From: Isoetes taiwanensis
Taxonomy: Eukaryota; Streptophyta; Lycopodiopsida; Isoetales; Isoetaceae
Length of the DNA: 64,000 nt
NCBI GenBank assembly: GCA_021234155.1
Contig: JAJEKV010000541.1
Coordinates: 62,001-126,000 of the forward strand
Direction of reading: 5' to 3'
In this document: piece by piece, positions 22,761 to 34,867 of the stretch
How the letters are laid out: every line of letters starts with the position of its first letter
Numbering within the stretch: position 1 is the stretch's first letter
Translations under genes and position numbers: made by a program
Notes under the pieces: model-generated
The model's input: only the letters and a program-made list of their open reading frames with translations
Databases searched by the model: none
What the model was told of the DNA's origin: nothing

Positions 22761-25450
22761 TGTCAGATTGAATCTCCAATCTGACCCTTTAAACTCTGAG
22801 CTTCACTCTATGGAAGAGAATCTGGAAATGTCTATCAAATCTATGGAAGAATTGGAGGCTAAAGGGGCAGCCATCAAATGCAAATTAAAATACCATGCTC
22901 AAATGGATAGCTCCAACTCAAAATTTTTCTACAGGGTTGCTAAAAATAGGATTTTGAGAAATCAACTCTCTGCAATTGCTACTGAAGATGGATCTATTAT
23001 CTCAGATCATGGCCATATCTCTAATTATTTCCATGACAAATACAGGGATATTTTTACCAAACCCATGGACAACTTTCCGATCTCTGTAGGGCAACAATTG
23101 CAGGGATTTCCTAAACAATCTGCCAAACTTAACTTCCATATCTACATCCCCTGAAATTGAAAACCTTCCCACTGAAAATGAAGTCTTGTCCATAATTAAA
23201 GATCTTGGGAAGAATAAAAGTCCGAGCCCGTGATGGCCTTCTGTGGAATTTTATATTAAATGCAGGATGTTATCAAATTGGATCTAATGCACATGATTCA
23301 TGGATTCGGAATCTCAATCATTTACATCCATCTATTTGCTCGTGTTTTGTCACCATGATTCCAAAAAGTAGATAATCCCAAAGTTCAATGATTGAGGCCA
23401 ATTTCTTTAACTAATACCTCCTATAAAAATATGTGCTAAGATCATTGCCAATAGAATTAAAGGTCATCTTCAAAAGGTCATTAGTTATTGCCAATCTGCA
23501 TTTTTACCAAACAGGTTTATTCTTGATAACTACATTGCTGCCATGGAGGGCCTCCACTGGAATTCTTTATCAAAGAAAAATTGCATTCTCTTGAAACTCG
23601 ACTTTTCCAAAGCCTTTGACACAGTAAGATGGGATTTTTTGGAGTTTGCCTTATCTAAGCTTGGTTTTTCCAGCAAATTGATAAAGTTAATTCTTGGTCT
23701 CAATCAAAGATCTCAATCTGCTATTCTTATCAATGGATCTCCTACCAGATTTTTCCCGTTAGCCAGAGGTGTCAGGCAAGGCTGCCCTCTTGCCCCTTAT
23801 TTATTTCTGGTAGTTGCTCAAATGCTTACATCTGCTATTCAATTTCATCAAAGTAATAATGATATTTATGGTCTCACTCTGCCTGATAATTCTTCTCTAA
23901 CCATCTCTCAATATGCAGATGATACCTTCACATTCCTCCAAAATGATCCTAATAATATTGATTTCTTTTTCAAGATCATAGATTCTTTCAGTGCTGCCTC
24001 TGGTGTTCACCTCAACAAAGATAAATGTGTCATCATTGGGGATATTACTTCTGATAATATCTCGGGTATTAAATGTGTGCACTCTAATGATTCAACTAAA
24101 CTCTTAGGCATGCCTTTGTCCACAAACCCTTCTATTAAAGGCCTGTGGTCTCCTATTGTCTCTCGGATAAAAAAGAAATTGTCTAATTATGGCAGTTATT
24201 TATCTTTAGCTGGCAGAACTATTATTGCTAACTCTGTTATTGCCAGCTCCCATATTTACTTCTCTTCAGCCCTTCTTGCTCCAAAATCTGTCTATCAACA
24301 GCTTGAAAGAATTATTAGAAATTTCATTTGGGGCAAGCATCATATGGTCAACTGGAAATCCATTGCTAGAAGTAAAACTCAAGGTGGTCTTGGATGTAAA
24401 AATCTTCTTTATCAAGGCTATGCTCTAGCTGGTAAATATGTCTGGAGATCTCTCTTTCATGGCAATAATCCAGCCTCTATCTTTATCAAATACTGGCTGT
24501 CTGGCAGCCATATTAAAGGTCATCTATCTCTTGTGCACCAATTACCCTCTTCAGCTTTTTACAACTTACAACCTGGTGCAAATTCATCCCCTCTGATGAG
24601 AAACATTATCCTGGCTTGGAATTGGTCTCATAAAGCTTTCAACCATGTGGATCTTCATAAATGTCACCTTAGCTCTTCTATCTTCTCGAACCCTATGCTT
24701 TCTAGGGACAACTCATCTCCTCTTGTCGTTATTCACCCCGGGATTTATAAGAAGTGGAGTAATCATAATATCCTCGACCGGAGACGTAATAGCGGTGGAT
24801 TACTTGGACCGCAAAAAAAAAAATAAGGGAACCTCTTCCGGGAATCTTTTTAAGCATATCACTCAATCTCAAGAATCATAACTTGGAGGCATGCTCAAAC
24901 TCAAATATTGACTAGATTCTAAATAATAAAGGCAGTTTACAAAGTCTCCGGCATTTACAAATTTTTTGAATAAGCACACAGCCTCAAAAGCTAAAACTTT
25001 TGGAATATCTCTCGAGGAATCTGGAGCTTTGAAACTTTTTAGAAGTGTGTGGAATTCCAAGCTAACTCCCAAGATTGAATATTTTATCCTGGTTATTGGC
25101 TAATGGTAGTGTTCCTAATCTTCTCTCTATTGCTAGACATCAAGCCGAATTTTGCTCCTATAAATGCCCATTGTCCTCTTCAATGCAATCAAATGGAAGA
25201 CATGCTACACATTTTTTATCTGTCCTAATTTGAACTCTTTATGGAATTGGTTTCATTACCATTTTGCCACACCTAAGCCTACTTCCATGCTGAAGTTTCT
25301 TTCAAATAATGATGCTTTCTTAAATTCCTTATCCTTCACTATTTTATGGAATATTTGGAAGCGCGAAATAGATGTCTACATGGCAAATATTCTGTCTCTT
25401 GCACTTGGATTAAGTTACACATTATTTATGATCTCGAATTGGTGACCACT
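22761..25450 (+). pseudogene. LINE ORF2 reverse transcriptase and zf-RVT (copy 2)
   Basis: The reverse transcriptase palm is continuous from 23543 to 24826 (427 codons). It has LKLDFSKAFDTV, ARGVRQGCPLAPYLF (23763-23805) and SQYADDTF (about 23906). Upstream, 23090-23540 has frame changes at sites such as CTGTGGAATT, where copy 1 keeps CCTGTGG. Downstream, 24760-25450 is worn, but the zf-RVT pattern ending SLWNWFHYHF is still readable (about 25229). Confidence 0.88.
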
Positions 25451-26439
25451 TGTAATATAAACATAAAAACAATCATTTTGATGCCGTGGAACAAACTTGG
25501 GTGTATTTTATGGTTCTTTTAATCTTTTTTCGATTAAATTGTCATGATGAATTCACTAACACCGATTTATATCCATCGAGTTATATGAACAACCTCGGAT
25601 CGACCTTAGAAGAGAATTCGCATTCATGTGGAACGACTTCTTGATCAAGAGATAGTTTATTTCAAGGCCTTTGAATGAGAGAATTGTTAGAGGCGGGGAC
25701 CCGATGTGGACATTCTAGACATACCGGAGAGGGATATTGATTTGGACAATTGAGTTCTAGCAGAGAGGCCTACCTTATGCATGAGTTGTGGTGGTTCCTA
25801 GGCGATTTGGCGGCAATATGGTGAGCATCAATTTGATTACTATAGAGTACGCTATTATTACCACCGCACGGGAGTATGGGCGATGCATATGGAACTCTTA
25901 TACTGAGGGCAACAAGATACTCGATACTTTGATTCAGAACCGAACCGGGAAATAATCACATCATGATTATCCAAACCGGACTACCCTTCCTTTTTCCAAT
26001 ACATTGACTCATATCATTTCTAATTTCCACATCCTATCACCATCACCTCACATTTTCCTTAATTTCACATTTTGACTCATGATTTTGCTCTCGAGTTGCT
26101 ATCTTCCTGGCCAATACTATTATGTTTTTGGCTGTCAGCTGGTCATTCATGGACATTACGGCATGGTATCTTAATCATGTTTCAGCTTCCAGACTTCGGG
26201 ACTTTAGATCTAAGTTGGTTTTTAATTTACCATTGTATTCACTGCTACTTGTATTTTCATTGTCATACTACTATAGTGACAATGATTTCCTTTGTATCTT
26301 TTTTACATAATTAATGGAAAAAACTTCATTCTCTCAAAAAAAAAAAAAAAAAAAAACAAATGATTGACCGGTAGCCAAATCAATACTTTCCAAGGTTTAT
26401 TTTTTTTTTTTTTTATACATAATTCTGCCGATCATTGTA

Positions 26440-27415
26440 TACGCTTTCCAACGTATTGCTTTATCGACAACCAACACCACACCATACAAATAAATCCGGA
26501 TATTTCCTTTAACAACTCTTAATTACGCTCATGGTTATCTACCTACGCTCTTTACCTCTTTTCCAATTTACACATGTTTTCTTTCATTAATGCATTTTCC
26601 ATTATAGGTACAACACCCATGGAAAAAATGCAACATACATAGATCTGTACGACTTTACTCCGCGGTAAACGAAAGCGAAACATGTCAACCTCTTTGCGCT
26701 CAACGTTCATTCATAGCGGACATCATGCAACCAATGATTGGCAAAGATAAGGTATTTAAATCATAACCGGTTCGTTATTTTGACTATTTAAGACCTACTT
26801 ATCCTCATTGTACCGCCTACTTTAACATCAAATGCCACATCAGCTTTATCGATCCACAAAGAGCCTATGTGGTACGGACATGCATGGCATGTAACAAAAA
26901 AGTAATCAGTCAAGACAAAGCAATTTAAGGTGCAATGATTGTCATAAAAACACGGGGACTCCAAAAGATACTTTTAATTTTCGGCCACCATCCATAAACG
27001 CGGACTAACCACATTGTTCATTATTTGCTAGGTACATATTATCATGCAATCTAATTGACACAACTGCAGAAATACGAGCTACTGCATTTAACCAAGAAGC
27101 AGAACAAATTCTTGGTCATGTAAGCCGGAGCAACTATACTGTAATGAAAAGCCGGTCGGTAATTTCTGCACAAGATTACACGAGGCAATACCGTATAACA
27201 TCAAATCCTTTTTACTTGCGGAATCTTTCCAGCAAACATACCATACACAACTCAAGAAAGCAACGTGGATACCCAAACTATTTCGTGTTAGTGTACTCCA
27301 AGTCGACTTCAATTATGATAAGAGGCGAAAAGTGATTATTCGCCAAGTCGTTCCGATAGACTGGACTACTGAATGTAGGTATATATTACACCAAATACAG
27401 TCTCTTCAGACCTAA
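26440..27415 (+). pseudogene. RPA1-like gene, 3' part (copy 2)
   Basis: The duplicate of 18297-19255. The acceptor before the first exon reads CCAACG instead of CCAACAG. The zinc ribbon has one intact CMACNKK, but CAG-linked changes precede it, and the second pair is shifted. KKATWIPKLFRVSVLQVDFN and the final exon are unchanged. Confidence 0.8.
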
Positions 27416-27944
27416 CTTCTCGGCTCAGTTTCATTGTACAACATATGCTATTCGGGTCCTTTTATAACTACTTCCCTCAGTATATATTACAATCTAAATC
27501 TTTTCAACCCTAGCTTCGACTAAGTTTCATTGTATATATGTTATTTGCTGTTTGTAATTACTTCCCTCAGATATATTTTTCATTTTCAATCTATTTACAC
27601 TCTATTTCAGCAAACAAACGTTGTTTTTCAAATCAGCTTTAGATAGCTCTTTACAAACAACTAACCTTTGACACCCATTTCTTTCTTGCTATCTAATTGA
27701 ATGATAACCTATTAAATATCCACACCAATAAGCAATAACACAATAAAATATATATAATTCATACAATTGCAACACAACCATAACTTCACGTCCATTTACG
27801 TAAATATTATTACAATTATATTGGGGAGAGTAACAACATACATGAAAATCTATCATTCACACATATTTTCGCGTTCAACACATCGCACACTTCAAACCAA
27901 AATATCATTCATCTTAACCAATGGGCGTGTTAACGCCGCAAGAT

Positions 27945-28450
27945 TCCAGCCTTTGTATTTAAAGAAAAGTATGGCGAGGACTTAAAGAAACCAGCCAACT
28001 CTTTGGAGCTTAAGGAGGCGTGTGCAATAGAGTGTTTGCCCTAAAAGTACGATGAGGCAAACAAACGGCGGGCCGCTTATCAGCCACGACATTAACCGGT
28101 TTCAAATTTTGCCTTCGAGATGGTCGAGTATGTTAGTTTGTATTCCGTATCACGCTTTGTGTGCTTGTTGCCCTTGAGCGCTCTAATGCCTTCCATTTTC
28201 GAAAGCGCGTGACCGGGAGGTGCGTAAGCTAAATTTTTAATATGTTCGAAAGGGGAGAGTGAAGAGTAAGGGAAAGGTGTCCGGACAAAAAGAAGGGTGC
28301 CCGGCGTCCCAAAAAAAGAGATGACAATTACAAGTGTGGAGGGAGTTGCGGTGGCTTCGATATGGATTTGCTAAAAGGCTCCTTAAAGTTGTTGACAAAT
28401 ACTTAATCGGAAGAAATGTCCAAAGAACCGCACAAAGCAAGTTGTATTTT
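27945..28450 (+). pseudogene. Host exons, copy 2 and original continuation
   Basis: These are the same two exons as 19788-20177 with many CAG/CTG-linked changes (for example GAGAGCTGAAGAG in copy 1 is GAGAGTGAAGAG here). Beyond the duplication limit the original exon continues. One frame reads GFDMDLLK and, one base over, LLKVVDKYLIGRNVQRTAQS, before reaching a stop region at about 28465. The ParB-like gene is a possible owner. Confidence 0.5.
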
Positions 28451-28589
28451 AAGTTTTGTTTGTTATTCTAATAATCTCCTACTTGCTCGTGAAGGCAAAA
28501 GTGTATTCGAATACACTTTTTCTTTCCTTTGTAAAGTATTACGAATTGCGGGACCCAAGTGCAAAGGCGTAATTGTCAATCATTACGAA

Positions 28590-29030
28590 TACGTAAGCTA
28601 ATTAACCATCTTCCGATATGTTCTCACGTCGTGAGATTGGGTCCTTGATGCTTTCTTGCCTGGGTACAACAATAGCATGTGCACTTAAAAGGGTCGCGAA
28701 TTGTGTTGTTATTGACATTGATAAAGAGGTCAAAACTTTATCAAGATGAGGTTGTCCGCCTTTACCAACTCTACCGTGATGAAAATCAAGAGTTTGGTGC
28801 CAAATCATCATCGATTTTTGCCAAGATGACATCCTCGAGATACAGCCCCTTTACGGCTCTACGGAAGATGAAGCTACCTTTTTGCGAGGCTTAAAGTAGA
28901 TCTAGCTACTATTTCTGAAGAGATTGTAGACACCGGTAAAGATGAAACAATGACAATGGAGCAAACCTGCAGAAGGACCAACACGGGGACAAGCAAACAA
29001 CATCTTGAGGACTTTGATTTAGACCTCTGA
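28590..29030 (+). pseudogene. DNA methyltransferase-like C-terminal exon
   Basis: Fragments in the correct order resemble the end of N6-adenine/N4-cytosine methyltransferases of the type where motif I is C-terminal. They are LINHL (about 28600), MFSRR (28618), DWVLDAF (28637), LGTTIACALKR (28661) and NCVVIDIDKEV (28700). The pattern FSxx-x-DxVLDxF-x-G-x-GTT-x-A...NCxxxDID is the S-adenosylmethionine-binding motif I with its following acidic strand. A helix (YQDEVVRLYQLYRDENQEFG) and an acidic tail to a TGA at about 29026 follow. At least three single-base frame changes separate the pieces. The catalytic motif IV (D/N-P-P-Y/F) would lie upstream and is not seen. This may be the end of the gene whose ParB-like part is at 2206-2745. 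Confidence 0.5.
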
Positions 29031-29350
29031 CTTATCTTTTGCTAAATTATTTATTATTGGCTACAAAATACTGCCATATTTGATGTACTGAAAGAAATTA
29101 ATAAAAACAAAATTATTCTTATTTCTACCTTTTTTGGATGTCTTCGAATTCCTAGTGAAATTCCTGGTGTATTAATGTCTGGAATTTTGCCATTTTCAAG
29201 TGCTCTTTTCTACAAATGCAAGATCATCACTTCAAAAGAACCTAAAATGCACGATAAAATATTCTGTTCCACTTAAAATCCCCAACTTCTTTTGAAAATG
29301 ATCAATTTTTAAATCCTGGTGTTTTTTTTAAGGGAATCTTTGAAACGGGA
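29031..29350. other. 3' flank of the methyltransferase-like exon
   Basis: AT-rich sequence with no gene recognised. AATAAA-like signals (about 29099) could serve polyadenylation of the upstream exon. Confidence 0.35.
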
Positions 29351-29351
29351 G

Positions 29352-29535
29352 TGATGCAACACTCCCGTTTAATTTGCAATCGTGTTGAGCTTTGTCTCGC
29401 ATGAAAATCTATGATTTAGTGAGACTATTTTTTATTGGCGAGTATATAAGTCTCATGACTGTTAACTTAGATGTTAATGTGTTAGTACAACAGCCTAGGC
29501 CAAGGGGCTAGGTCCATTTCAGTTGGTATCAGAGT
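29352..29535 (+). mobile_element. LTR end with initiator-Met primer-binding site
   Basis: TGGTATCAGAG at 29524-29534 is complementary to the 3' end of plant initiator-Met tRNA and is the commonest primer site of plant LTR retrotransposons. It stands two bases after a CA (29520-29521), the expected LTR end. A TATA box (TATATAAG, 29443-29450) lies 70 bases upstream within the presumed LTR. The LTR start is uncertain; TGCAACACTCCC at about 29352 is a candidate. No gag-pol frame follows. Confidence 0.65.
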
Positions 29536-30704
29536 GGAAAGTTTTGTCACCTTCGGGCCGTGGAAATTAAGGGCTAAGAACTTAATAGATTCTACTATAA
29601 AGTAGAATGTTCTGGCGGTTGGCAAATGCACTAGCCTAGATGAGTCAAGTGGAATGAGAAAGGAGCATAAGTCTAATGGAGTGATAGTATCTTAGTTGTG
29701 ATTGTTATTCTATGTTATATAAGGTACAAAAGCTAATGGAATGCAGCTCATCAAGGAGCTAAGCTTGGTTGTTGGTAGATTGTCTAGTGGTGGACCACGT
29801 TAACGCATTACTTTAAAGTAGACCATGTGTAAGGAGTTGCAGTGCTTCAGCAAAGTCAGTGCTAAGGTTGTGAGGGCCCATGAACTGTGCTTAAAGAGAT
29901 AAATTCAAGGGTTTAGGAAGTGGCTAGCTATGTTGAGTAGGTTTTTTTTTTTTTTTTTTTGTGAAACGTCCGCTAGACTATGTTCGTAATCTTTTATGTT
30001 CTCTTGAATTAACATGTGCGGGCTGTATAGCCATAAGATACATAGGTTGGAGGATGTGATTATGTCATTTATTTGTCACTCTTGGATTTGGCCATCCAAG
30101 ATGTGTCATATGAATACATATCTAGTTCGACCTGAGTACCTCTCTTGCCATGGTGGGCTTAGTATTTCATAGTGCGCTATTTTATCCTTAGTAGGAAAAA
30201 GTAGATTAACCCTATGATGCAGATGTTTGCTACGTTAGCTTGGACATCTGTAGTAAATAATTTATACTTGATGCTTCGAGTTTCATTATAGATAGTGAAG
30301 TTTTTAATTCCAAACTTTATATATGCTAGTGACAAGGTTAATGCACTTAGTTGATGATGAATTTGTTGTAGAATGTGGAGGGGTTATTGGGAATACCCAT
30401 GTCCTATTGCTATTGTGGTGGAAATGTGCAACTGAGGAGACTGTATCAGAACATAACAGTGGCTCAGAATCGCAAAAAGCCAAATATGGATAAGAGATGT
30501 AAAACCATAGATTGGCTAAAGGTTAGTCTTTTACATTTAAAGTGATAGAAAGTGAGCTACTAGATATGTCAGACCGAATGAAGTGTTAAACCGCATTGAA
30601 GCAGTGCCTTACGGACTAGAGTTACGCTGCATATTAAGGTTGGAGAAGCATGTGTACCTCAAGTAACTCATGAGGACATGAGTTGAATTTTACAAGGGGA
30701 GAAT
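29536..30704 (+). mobile_element. Non-coding LTR-retrotransposon interior
   Basis: No protein domain is visible in this stretch. It ends with AAGGGGAGAATGCAACG (30694-30710), which looks like a polypurine tract followed by an LTR start (TGCAACG). The downstream sequence does not obviously match the LTR before 29521, so this is either a decayed large-derivative element or two different remnants. A T20 run lies at about 29941-29960. Confidence 0.4.
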
Positions 30705-33230
30705 GCAACGAACCTAGTGGCCTTGTGGGCATGACGCTCGTAAGTTACCTGAAAGTGGCTTACTTTGTTTCAGTATAAGATGGTGTAGATCATCTAACGA
30801 CCTTGTTGATATGCGTCCATAGGTTATGCTAGTTGTGGCATTTAAAACTATAGAAATATATTAGCTAAGGTTATTTCAATCCTTAATATATTAAACTCAA
30901 AAGAGTGAGCACCATAAAAATAGGCGCAAGAGAATCGTGAACTGTGCTAGGAATATCAGAGAACCGAATGTGTCTTATTAAGGAATGCCATGCTAAATCC
31001 AGCACCCAACATGCCGAATGGGCATCTGGTGGGATGTTCTGGCAGCAGGATCAATTGCCAAGTGGGCTTCTCTGCATCGAGCTAAAGTATATAAGAGGAA
31101 GGAGAGGCTGGCCGGATTGCAGAACATGGAGGAGAGAAGAGAAGAAAGTAGCAGAAACTGGAAGGAGCTTGCAGATGGGAAGGCGATGAGGAAATAAAAG
31201 CAAGAGAGGCAGACCCAGTCGATAGGAAGCAGAACCAATCCGAGAAACTGAGGTGGGGATTCAAGCATGTTTGGGGTTTTGTTGTATTACTGTGAATATG
31301 ATTGCTTAAGACTGGTTACTGTGAAGCATAGGGAAGTAAACACCATCGTCTTTGAGCCAATTGCCAGTTCGGCAACTGTAATCTATCATGATATTTGGTT
31401 GGTGATTCCCAAATCCGAAAGATTGCGGTGGAATTCGACCATCAATCCCTGTGAACAAAAGCTTGTTGTAGTATTTGCGAAAAAAACCTTCCTTCTACCA
31501 GTCGATCTCCTTTGCCTGGGTAAAATTTGTAGCTCCACTTTCTCAATCGGTTGTGATTCCAGAGGTTGCTTTTGGGATGCAAATCCATATCAGTGCTAAG
31601 ATCCTACCTTGGCCGGATAGAAAGAGCAAGTGGGCAAGGGAAAAGGCTGCCGCTATTGGCTGCCGTGCCTTCTGTTATGTATTATGTTCTTGAGGGGGAT
31701 ACCCGGGGCCGATATCCCCCGACTTTTGAAAGTTATAGGAAAATTAATATCCATGCCTTAGAAGATTATTTGGCATCTTTGTTGATTGGGCTGTATTATA
31801 CCTTGCTAGCCATATATTTGTTAGGACCAAGTTTTTCGCTAGCAGTAAGCGTCTTAGGTATAGAACTGTGCTTGATGTCTTGAACCATATTAGCCAACCT
31901 TGAAATATGTTTGTTCTTGGGACCATTGGTCATATGATCACTGTCTTAGATTTATGTATATTGTTGCGGTCTACTTTAAACTATTGGGGTGGTTAAACGT
32001 CTTTTACCATTCACGTCTTGTGAGGTATAATGGTAGTACTAATACTAGATGTGCAAAGATCCTGCTTAGACAGTTGCCCAATCTATAGTGCTTTGCCTTT
32101 GATATGGTATAATGGCCATAGCTCGAAGGGAGTATTGATAAGCCTACGAACCATAAGTGATAAATGTTATATGTTGGAAACATAGAGTAACCTTGTCCTA
32201 GAGTTAGGTCGAATATGTGGGATAGTTTTCTTGCATAACTCCAGTCTTTAGAGACGTCTTCCTGCATGTCCATGTTAGGGATATACTTGAAGATATAAGG
32301 TCTAAGTTATTGATCCATGCTTGTTAGCATATGAAGTTATGTAATCATGCATAGGTAGTACTATCCTCTAGAGTGGGTCGTGACTAGACTGAGTTATGCC
32401 AATCATTGATTCTACTAGGCCAAACCACGGTATGGGGCCGAGGGCACGATAATACAAAAGCTAAGGGGAAGAATTGGAAAATTGAATGGCGTATTAAAAT
32501 AGTTAGGGAAATAAATGATAAACATCAAGTGCGTAATGTTCAAGGAGGAGAAGAGCTTGCGGGGCTTATAGGTATTCCTGGACAAAAACTGCCGTTTTGA
32601 GCCATAAAATTGGGCAAACTTTAAGTAATTTTTGAGGTTGTCTAGGGCTTACAAAACAGGGCCATTTTGAGCCATTAAACTTCATCTACTGCTGTTAGGC
32701 ATGTTTTCTCCTTCACATAAAGATGTCCAATATATAATTCCATGATATAAAGATGCATAATAAATGCAACAAAATTCCTGCTTATGAAATAGTTGCATGT
32801 AAAATGTAGGCATATGCAAGATACAATAGGTTCTAAAAATGACGTGCCAGCTATTGGGAAAGAGTAGAAAGAGACAAAGAGATACCATGATCATGTATTG
32901 TCATATAAATGCAAGATGGCTACCCATAATTACCAGAAAAATATATAATTATGATAAAAAGATGACATTCAGTCTGTAGCCATAACAGTTTTGAGATTTT
33001 TCAACCACAGAGAGCGAATCTATGAAAATGGGTTGGCTTTCTATAGCAATCAGGGCTTAATGGTATAAGGGAGAGTAATTAGCCAGTTGGGCATAATTTC
33101 AGGACAATATTGGTCTAAAGGAGGCAGACAAAACAATATGGAATTGTGTGGCTACGGTACTCCCAAACACTATAAGTAGAGGAGATCAAAACCCGTGGAT
33201 ATTGCACCCTTCTATTCAGCCAAACAAGTT
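30705..33230. other. Unassigned region
   Basis: Two neighbouring frames on the plus strand, 31267-31599 and 31475-31883, have fairly protein-like composition (for example VVIPEVAFGMQIHISAKILP and WPDRKSKWAREKAAAIGCRA). They overlap in different frames and match nothing I recognise. The rest is AT-rich and non-coding to my reading. Confidence 0.3.
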
Positions 33231-33329
33231 TGTGAAATAATGTTATAGAAGATTGAGGACTAAGGGCTTACTTCCAATATATAATAAATGGAAACTAGTG
33301 ATCACGAAGGAAAACCTTTAAAACATCCG

Positions 33330-33815
33330 GAGTAATGCTTGGCTGAAATATCTCCCCCCATGCATTAATGGTTTCCTTTGGCAAGTGATCCATAGTGTTC
33401 CAAAGGTCAATCAACTAGTCTCAAAATGGGACAATAACATCAGCCCACTATTCCCCATATGTGAGGCTGAAGAGGAGTCCATAGAATATTACCTGGTAGA
33501 GTGTGAGATGTTGCAAGTAGTGTGGGCAAGGTCTTTCATATAGCTAAGGCATGGACAATCTGGTCAATATGGAAAAGGAGGAAAAGGATTAGGAGGTCAT
33601 ATCATCAAATCAGCTTCTTCATATGGTACTTCAAAGGCTTAAAAAATTCAAGCTAGTGTTTGAAAGTGAAGAAGACATAAAGATAGAAATACGGGGCATC
33701 TTTCTAAATCTACTCTAGGTCAAAAAAGAGAATTGTGCAAGAAGGAGCCATGTAGCTATCTTCATCTCAAAATAAAGTCTATTTTTTATCCTTCAAGAAA
33801 AAGAAGAAGAAGAAA
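33330..33815 (+). mobile_element. LINE 3' fragment with zf-RVT
   Basis: The reading contains CINGFLWQVIHSVPKVNQL, then PICEAEEESIEYYLVECEML and VVWAR, which is the zinc-knuckle region found at the end of plant LINE ORF2 (first cysteine replaced by Phe-Pro context). It is followed by an A/G-rich tail at 33789-33815 that may be a worn poly(A). No reverse transcriptase precedes it, so this is a heavily 5'-truncated copy unrelated in detail to the 12-26 kb LINE. Confidence 0.65.
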
Positions 33816-34860
33816 ACTTACTTTGGTGGGTCTTCTATAATCATCCAACGGCTCAATATCACACTGCAGTGTTGGATGTACATTAACAATCCACACTTTA
33901 TCTTTACAAGTTTGTAGCTAAGGCTCAGTTTCTCTTATTATCTATGAATCTAACTGAACATAAACTTTCCATATTCTAGTGTGAACATAAACAACCTGAA
34001 TCGGCTTTCTAGCCATCTAGCGATATATGATATTAGCCATGTATGCAATGTTACATATTGTTTATATTGTGCTTGAACTAACCTTATAAGCTAATAATTA
34101 GTGATGTTATTCATAGGTGCTTAATATTGACCATCAGGCAAAGTAACAAGACGTACAGGTTTCATAGGACAATCACAATTTGGAGCACTACTGTAGATAT
34201 TGAAGAATTAAGGTTTTAAGTGTTACGAGGGGAGTATGTATTCTCTTGTGATGATAACAGTTGAGCTGATGTCATCAAATACATATTATATATGCTACTA
34301 TTTTGTAGTTATGCTATGATCTCAATATCTGTATATGGCATGGTGTATAATAGATCAAAACATAGGAAGCATATTCTAGGTTGCTTACTAATTGTGTGTT
34401 ATGCAGGCAATAAAGCAAATTGGATCGAACCATGATAACTTGAATCAACCATCAAGTTCCCTTCCGGGGTTACCTTTTGCAAGTCTACTAAGCAAGTTAA
34501 GATGTAAATCTATATTGTTGTGTCAATCGAAATGATATGCATGCAAGCTTCAAGGAATTGTAGAGATCGTTTTATTCCTTGAAATGTTATGAAATCTATC
34601 ACATTCTTACAAAGTGATTTCTCTTGTAGCTTCACTCTAGCATAGCTTGGCAATAGTCTAACAAAAATTAGTATGCGTTCTTGAAGATCATAATTTACGT
34701 GAGCATATAAGAATCAAGACTAGTGGAAAAATGATTTACCAAACACGCTACAAGAGAATGATGGCTAAATAAATGTCAATAATTGTCGAAAGCTTTTTAT
34801 AAAATAGACAACCTGTAGCATGCCCTTATTCTCGACGATTGTCTTGCGACGAAGTTTTAT
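33816..34860. other. No recognisable gene
   Basis: AT-rich sequence with no coding signal on either strand. Confidence 0.4.
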
Positions 34861-34867
34861 CTGATGA

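Larger units (their letters stand above)
20625..26356 (+). mobile_element. L1-type LINE inside RPA (copy 2)
   Basis: Same element and same insertion point as copy 1, with poly(A) at 26336-26356 and ATGATTG at 20618-20624 and 26360-26366. It is a duplicate by tandem duplication and not a second transposition. ORF1 tail frames run 20638-21430. The endonuclease lies at about 21800-22560 and the RT/zf-RVT region at about 22680-25440. Confidence 0.9.
20178..28354. repeat. Tandem duplication, second copy
   Basis: Collinear with 12011-20177. The right limit is where GTGTGGAGGGAGTTGC continues to GGTGGCTTCGATATGG instead of GGGCTTCACTGAAATC. The join between copies lies in GGCTTC, a 5-6 base microhomology shared by the RPA exon (GCTTCACTG) and the host exon (GGCTTCGAT). 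This is what end-joining or template switching leaves behind. Copy length is about 8,177 bases against 8,167. Confidence 0.93.

Noticed and set aside
20625-26356. Second independent LINE insertion
   Set aside because: It has the same site, truncation point and flanks as copy 1, so it arose by tandem duplication.
29524-29534. tRNA gene
   Set aside because: Only the 11-base primer-binding complement is present, and no cloverleaf can be formed.
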